Shown one piece after another: positions 6,845 through 9,199 of a DNA stretch of 9,199 nt. The first letter of the stretch is position 1; each line of letters opens with the position of its first letter. Position numbers and translations under genes: made by a program. A model generated the notes under the pieces. The model had not been told where the DNA came from, did not search any database, and was given only the letters and a program-made list of their open reading frames with translations. The stretch comes from an uncultured Janibacter sp. (GTDB taxonomy: Bacteria; Actinomycetota; Actinomycetes; Actinomycetales; Dermatophilaceae). The stretch is from contig CAMICF010000111.1 of the NCBI GenBank assembly GCA_946222495.1, positions 1 through 9,199 on the forward strand. Direction: 5' to 3'.

Positions 6845-7810
6845 TCAGGCAGGGCGTCGGCTGCGCGCGAGGTTCGCGAGGGCCCAGTCCGAGCGAAGTG
6901 CGGCCGCCACCTGGTCCATGACGACGTCCTCCTCGAGTCGCAGCCCGATGACGTTGACCCGGAGGACCCGGCCGCCGTCGATGACGACGGAGTTCGCCCG
7001 GAGGTTGTCGTCGAGTCCGTTGAGCCCCCAGAGGTGCCCCGCCCCGTCGATCTCGACCACCAGCCCGTACTCCTCGAAGTACACGTCGAGATAGGCATGC
7101 CCACCGGGCAGGATCCGCAGGGCCTGATGCGTGGGCTCGGGCAGCCCCCTTCGCCGGCAGGCCTCCGCGAACCTCAGCTCGCCCAGCGCCTGCGCGCCGT
7201 CCGCGACGTCGAGTGCGATCCGCCGGACGAAGGCGCGACGCGTGCGGCCCCGGACCCGACGCTGGGCCAGGAGCAGCTGCGGCCCCGTGGCGAGCCGCTG
7301 CTGGACGGTCATCGCCATGAGGGTCGCCGCCTGCCGGTCGCTGACCGCCCAGTGCGCGGCGCGGATCGCGGCCACGGCCGGCGTCGTGCGCGGCAGCCCG
7401 GCGCCGGCCGTCTCGCCCTCCACCCGACGGATGACCTTGTGCACCGCGACGCCGTCGATGGGGGTGACGTTGTGCCGATGCACCGCGGAGATGTGGACGA
7501 CCTCCTCCGTCCATCCCTTGAGGCCGGCCGCCTGCAGCGCGGACACACCATCGACGAGGGCGATCCGCTCGCCCGCCTCCCAGACGGCGCGCCACCGCTG
7601 CCCGAGAGGGTCGAGCGGCGCATCCCTCGTGCTGAAGGTCCGGGTGCCCACACGGCTCCAGCGCCCGGCCGCGACCTGCGCCGCGGCCTGGAACCGGGTG
7701 ACGCCCAGCTCTCTCAGCCGGCGATGGTCGAGGACGAAGCCGGTGTCCTGCGAGGCGGCCTGCACCCGGTGATGGCGGTCGAGCGGGGACTCCCGCAGCG
7801 GTGACAACAT
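6845..7810 (-). CDS. DUF559 domain protein (Vsr-like nuclease fold) with AbiEi-like N-terminal region
   Basis: The product is 321 residues. The N-terminal half (about 13-130) resembles the regulator-like part of actinobacterial AbiEi/DUF559 proteins: a 'LRELGVTRFQAAAQVAAGRW' helix-turn-helix-like segment (32-51), then SRVGTRTF (52-59). The C-terminal half (about 205-305) fits DUF559, a very-short-patch-repair-like nuclease fold: Glu211, LDVYFEEYGLVVEIDG (241-256, with Asp242, Glu253 and Asp255), His259, and GGRVLRVNVIGL (279-290). The acidic residues needed for a PD-(D/E)xK-type centre are therefore present, but activity is unproven. These proteins are common in actinobacteria and poorly characterised. 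No AbiEii-type toxin gene is adjacent. The ATG at 7810 has only a distant purine run (aaggggg, about 16 bases upstream), so initiation may be weak or leaderless. Copies of a palindromic repeat flank the gene. Confidence 0.78.
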   Translation of the reverse strand: MLSPLRESPLDRHHRVQAASQDTGFVLDHRRLRELGVTRFQAAAQVAAGRWSRVGTRTFSTRDAPLDPLGQRWRAVWEAGERIALVDGVSALQAAGLKGWTEEVVHISAVHRHNVTPIDGVAVHKVIRRVEGETAGAGLPRTTPAVAAIRAAHWAVSDRQAATLMAMTVQQRLATGPQLLLAQRRVRGRTRRAFVRRIALDVADGAQALGELRFAEACRRRGLPEPTHQALRILPGGHAYLDVYFEEYGLVVEIDGAGHLWGLNGLDDNLRANSVVIDGGRVLRVNVIGLRLEEDVVMDQVAAALRSDWALANLARSRRPA

Positions 7811-7898
7811 GCGTCCACGCTGGCGGCCCCCTTCGTCCGGTGGTGGAGTCGGCCCGGCCCTGTGGACAGCGCGTCGACAACGTCAGGGCTTGTGCACA

Positions 7899-7962
7899 CC
7901 CACGGGTCGATGTCCTGGAGTGAGTCCACGCGCACGGTGAAACATCGAACCAGCAGCAGGAG
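7899..7962 (+). repeat. Tandem palindromic repeat, unit 1
   Basis: This is the first of two 64-bp units, identical to unit 2 at 48 of 64 positions by hand alignment. The first 27 bases differ at only two positions. It has the 42-bp core tcgatgt (7907-7913), 28 bp, acatcga (7942-7948). It lies 89 bp upstream of the DUF559 start on the opposite side from copy A. Confidence 0.7.
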
Positions 7963-8026
7963 CCCACGGGTCGATGTCCAAGAGTGAGTTCAGACGCTCC
8001 CGATTACATCGAACGGGGAGAAGGAG
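7963..8026 (+). repeat. Tandem palindromic repeat, unit 2
   Basis: The second unit follows unit 1 without a gap. Its core is tcgatgt (7971-7977), 28 bp, acatcga (8006-8012), and it ends in acggggag, like copy A at 6738-6797. It ends 18 bp from the rfbB stop codon, so it would be in the 3' region of the rhamnose transcript and might help terminate it. Confidence 0.7.
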
Positions 8027-8044
8027 GGCAAAGAGCCCCGCCCC

Positions 8045-9046
8045 TCACAGGACCCGCTCAGCGCGCACATACCTCGCCTCGGCGGCCGCCTTCTGCGGGC
8101 GCCACCAGGTCTCGCTGTCGCGGTACCACTCGATCGTCGCGGCCAGCCCGGCGCGGAAGTCCCGGTAGACCGGCGTCCACGCGAGCTCCTCGCGCAGCCG
8201 CGTCGCGTCGATGGCGTAGCGGCGGTCGTGGCCGGGCCGGTCGGTGACGTGGTCGTAGTCGCCGGCGTCGCGCCCCATGAGCTCGAGCACCAACTCGATG
8301 ACCCCCCGGTTCGACGCCTCGCCGTCGGCGCCGATGAGGTAGGTCTCCCCCGCGACGCCCCGGTCGATGATCGCCCAGACGGCACTGTTGTGGTCGTCGA
8401 CGTGGATCCAGTCGCGGACGTTGAGCCCGTCGCCGTAGAGCCGCGGCCGCCGGCCGTCGAGCAGCTCGGTCACCTGGCGCGGGATGAACTTCTCCACGTG
8501 CTGGCGGGGGCCGTAGTTGTTGGAGCAGTTGGAGATCGTCGCCTCGATGCCGAAGGAGCGCACCCACGCCCGCACGAGGAGGTCACTGGCTCCCTTCGTC
8601 GACGAATATGGGCTCGAGGGGTTGTAGGGCGTCGCCTCGCTGAAGCGCTCCGGCGAGTCCAGCTCGAGGTCGCCGTAGACCTCGTCGGTGGAGATGTGGT
8701 GGTAGCGCACGTCGTGGCGGCGGACGGCTTCGAGCAGCTCGTAGGTGCCGACGACATTGGTCTGGACGAAGGGCCCCGGCGAGGCCAGCGAGTTGTCGTT
8801 GTGCGACTCGGCGGCGAAGTGCACGACGAGGTCGACTCCCCCCACGAGGCGGTCGACGAGCGCGCCGTCTTGGACGTGCCCCTCGACGAAGCGCACGTCC
8901 TCGCGCACCCCGTCCAGCGACGACAGCGACCCGGCATAGGTGAGAGCGTCGAGCACCGTGACCTCCGCGTCCGGTCGCGTCGCCAGCGTCTGGTGGACGA
9001 AGTTGCTCCCGATGAACCCGGCTCCCCCGGTGACGAGCACGCGCAT
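8045..9046 (-). CDS. rfbB: dTDP-glucose 4,6-dehydratase
   Basis: The 333-residue product is an extended short-chain dehydrogenase of usual length for RfbB/RmlB. The enzyme converts dTDP-glucose to dTDP-4-dehydro-6-deoxyglucose in the cytoplasm, the second step of dTDP-L-rhamnose synthesis. Visible motifs are the NAD-binding TGGAGFIGSNF (6-16), FAAESHNDNSL (77-87), the catalytic STDEVYGD (119-126, Thr120-Asp121-Glu122), YSSTK (147-151, Tyr147/Lys151), NCSNNYGPRQ (173-182) and NVRDWIHVDDH (209-219). The frame stays open to 9109 upstream, but ATG at 9046 is the start, because the Rossmann motif begins immediately and a strong Shine-Dalgarno precedes it. The stop of the upstream reductase gene lies one base before it, so the two are in one operon. 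No rfbA lies directly downstream. Confidence 0.96.
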   Translation of the reverse strand: MRVLVTGGAGFIGSNFVHQTLATRPDAEVTVLDALTYAGSLSSLDGVREDVRFVEGHVQDGALVDRLVGGVDLVVHFAAESHNDNSLASPGPFVQTNVVGTYELLEAVRRHDVRYHHISTDEVYGDLELDSPERFSEATPYNPSSPYSSTKGASDLLVRAWVRSFGIEATISNCSNNYGPRQHVEKFIPRQVTELLDGRRPRLYGDGLNVRDWIHVDDHNSAVWAIIDRGVAGETYLIGADGEASNRGVIELVLELMGRDAGDYDHVTDRPGHDRRYAIDATRLREELAWTPVYRDFRAGLAATIEWYRDSETWWRPQKAAAEARYVRAERVL

Positions 9047-9060
9047 GTCAGCTCCCCTCC
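9044..9060 (-). promoter_or_regulatory. Ribosome binding site fixing the rfbB start
   Basis: On the minus strand GGAGGGGAG (9060-9052) lies five bases before the ATG at 9046-9044. It is inside the last codons of the upstream reductase gene. It rules out the longer reading frame that begins at 9109. Confidence 0.8.
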
Positions 9061-9199
9061 ACGTGGCGCCGCAACGCCTCCACCTGCTCCGCTGGCTCGT
9101 ACCCAGCACCCCGCAGCTTGTCGAGCGCCAGGGTCGAGTGCCTCGGCCGCGGCGCCATGGCCCGACCGGCCGTGTACTCCGCCGTCGTCACCGCGACCA
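9048..9199 (-). CDS. rfbD: dTDP-4-dehydrorhamnose reductase, C-terminal end (possibly fused epimerase/reductase; 5' end outside window)
   Basis: The frame enters from beyond 9199 and ends at TGA (9050-9048), one base before the rfbB ATG. The 49 complete codons visible encode VAVTTAEYTAGRAMAPRPRH followed by STLALDKL and a tail to VEGS. The pattern 'V-T-EY---R-APRP--S-L---KL---G' is the C-terminal end of RmlD-type NADPH-dependent reductases, the last step of dTDP-L-rhamnose synthesis. The 'GRAMAPRPRHSTL' form resembles the actinobacterial protein in which the RmlC epimerase is fused in front of RmlD. The fusion itself cannot be seen here. Tight spacing to rfbB supports the pathway assignment. 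Confidence 0.72.
   Translation of the reverse strand, partial: VAVTTAEYTAGRAMAPRPRHSTLALDKLRGAGYEPAEQVEALRRHVEGS

Noticed and set aside
6826..6848. Direct repeat tgggtcag at 6826-6833 and 6841-6848 at the DUF559 stop codon
   Set aside because: It is only 8 bp, twice, and partly inside the coding end. There is no sign of function.
7861..7898. Two DnaA-box-like 9-mers (tgtggacag at 7861-7869, ttgtgcaca at 7890-7898)
   Set aside because: Each is one mismatch from TTGTCCACA, but there are only two, there is no AT-rich region and no replication gene nearby, so an origin is not supported.
6765..7967. 400-codon minus-strand frame overlapping the DUF559 gene
   Set aside because: It is the wrong frame: the DUF559 motifs are in the 6845-7810 frame, and this product is Arg/Gly/Ala-rich low complexity.
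6722..8032. ggcaaa at 6722-6727 and 8027-8032 as a target-site duplication around the repeat/DUF559 segment
   Set aside because: The 6-mer abuts the repeat on the right but is about 10 bp away from it on the left, and so short a match is expected by chance.
7974..8168. Small plus-strand ORF starting at the ATG inside repeat unit 2
   Set aside because: An ATG is built into the tcgatgt arm. Differences between the two units show no third-codon-position bias, the frame runs antisense into rfbB, and copy A stops after six codons. The repeats are conserved as DNA or RNA, not as protein.
1..9199. CRISPR arrays, tRNA or rRNA genes, insertion sequences
   Set aside because: No regularly spaced array, RNA gene or transposase was seen on either strand. 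The only repeats are the short palindromic elements listed.

Overview
The window is high-GC DNA with G/C-rich third codon positions, GTG and TTG starts and an actinobacterial gene set. The strongest taxonomic marker is a single-chain Kgd/OdhA-type 2-oxoglutarate decarboxylase followed by a DUF6104-like small protein. This points to an actinobacterium, probably Micrococcales and possibly the Janibacter/Intrasporangiaceae group. That placement comes from gene content, not from a tree.

Left part, plus strand (1-5594). The window opens inside an ABC-2 type permease, whose end is followed by a hairpin. Next comes a 3.8-kb kgd gene (892-4701), which carries the E2-like acyltransferase and the thiamine-diphosphate E1 of 2-oxoglutarate metabolism on one chain. 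Its stop codon overlaps the start of a 61-residue DUF6104-like protein. An SGNH/GDSL hydrolase with a strong Shine-Dalgarno follows 48 bp later, so these three probably form one transcription unit. Two strong, slightly overlapping hairpins (5629-5709) separate this unit from the convergent genes on the other strand.

Right part, minus strand (5737-9199). In transcription order these are the C-terminal end of a dTDP-4-dehydrorhamnose reductase (possibly a fused epimerase/reductase), rfbB one base downstream, a solitary DUF559/Vsr-like gene with an AbiEi-like N-terminal half, and a multi-pass membrane acyltransferase. The rhamnose genes make dTDP-L-rhamnose for cell-surface glycans. The acyltransferase could decorate such a glycan.

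The least expected structure is a repeat family around the DUF559 gene. Three copies share a 42-bp core: perfect 7-bp inverted ends (tcgatgt / acatcga) exactly 28 bp apart, with a conserved gtgagt...cgc centre. Two copies lie in tandem (64-bp period) between rfbB and the DUF559 gene. The third lies in opposite orientation on the other side of that gene and forms a 16-bp stem with one mismatch. This could be a genus-specific interspersed palindrome, a regulatory site or a small mobile cassette. The sequence alone does not decide which.
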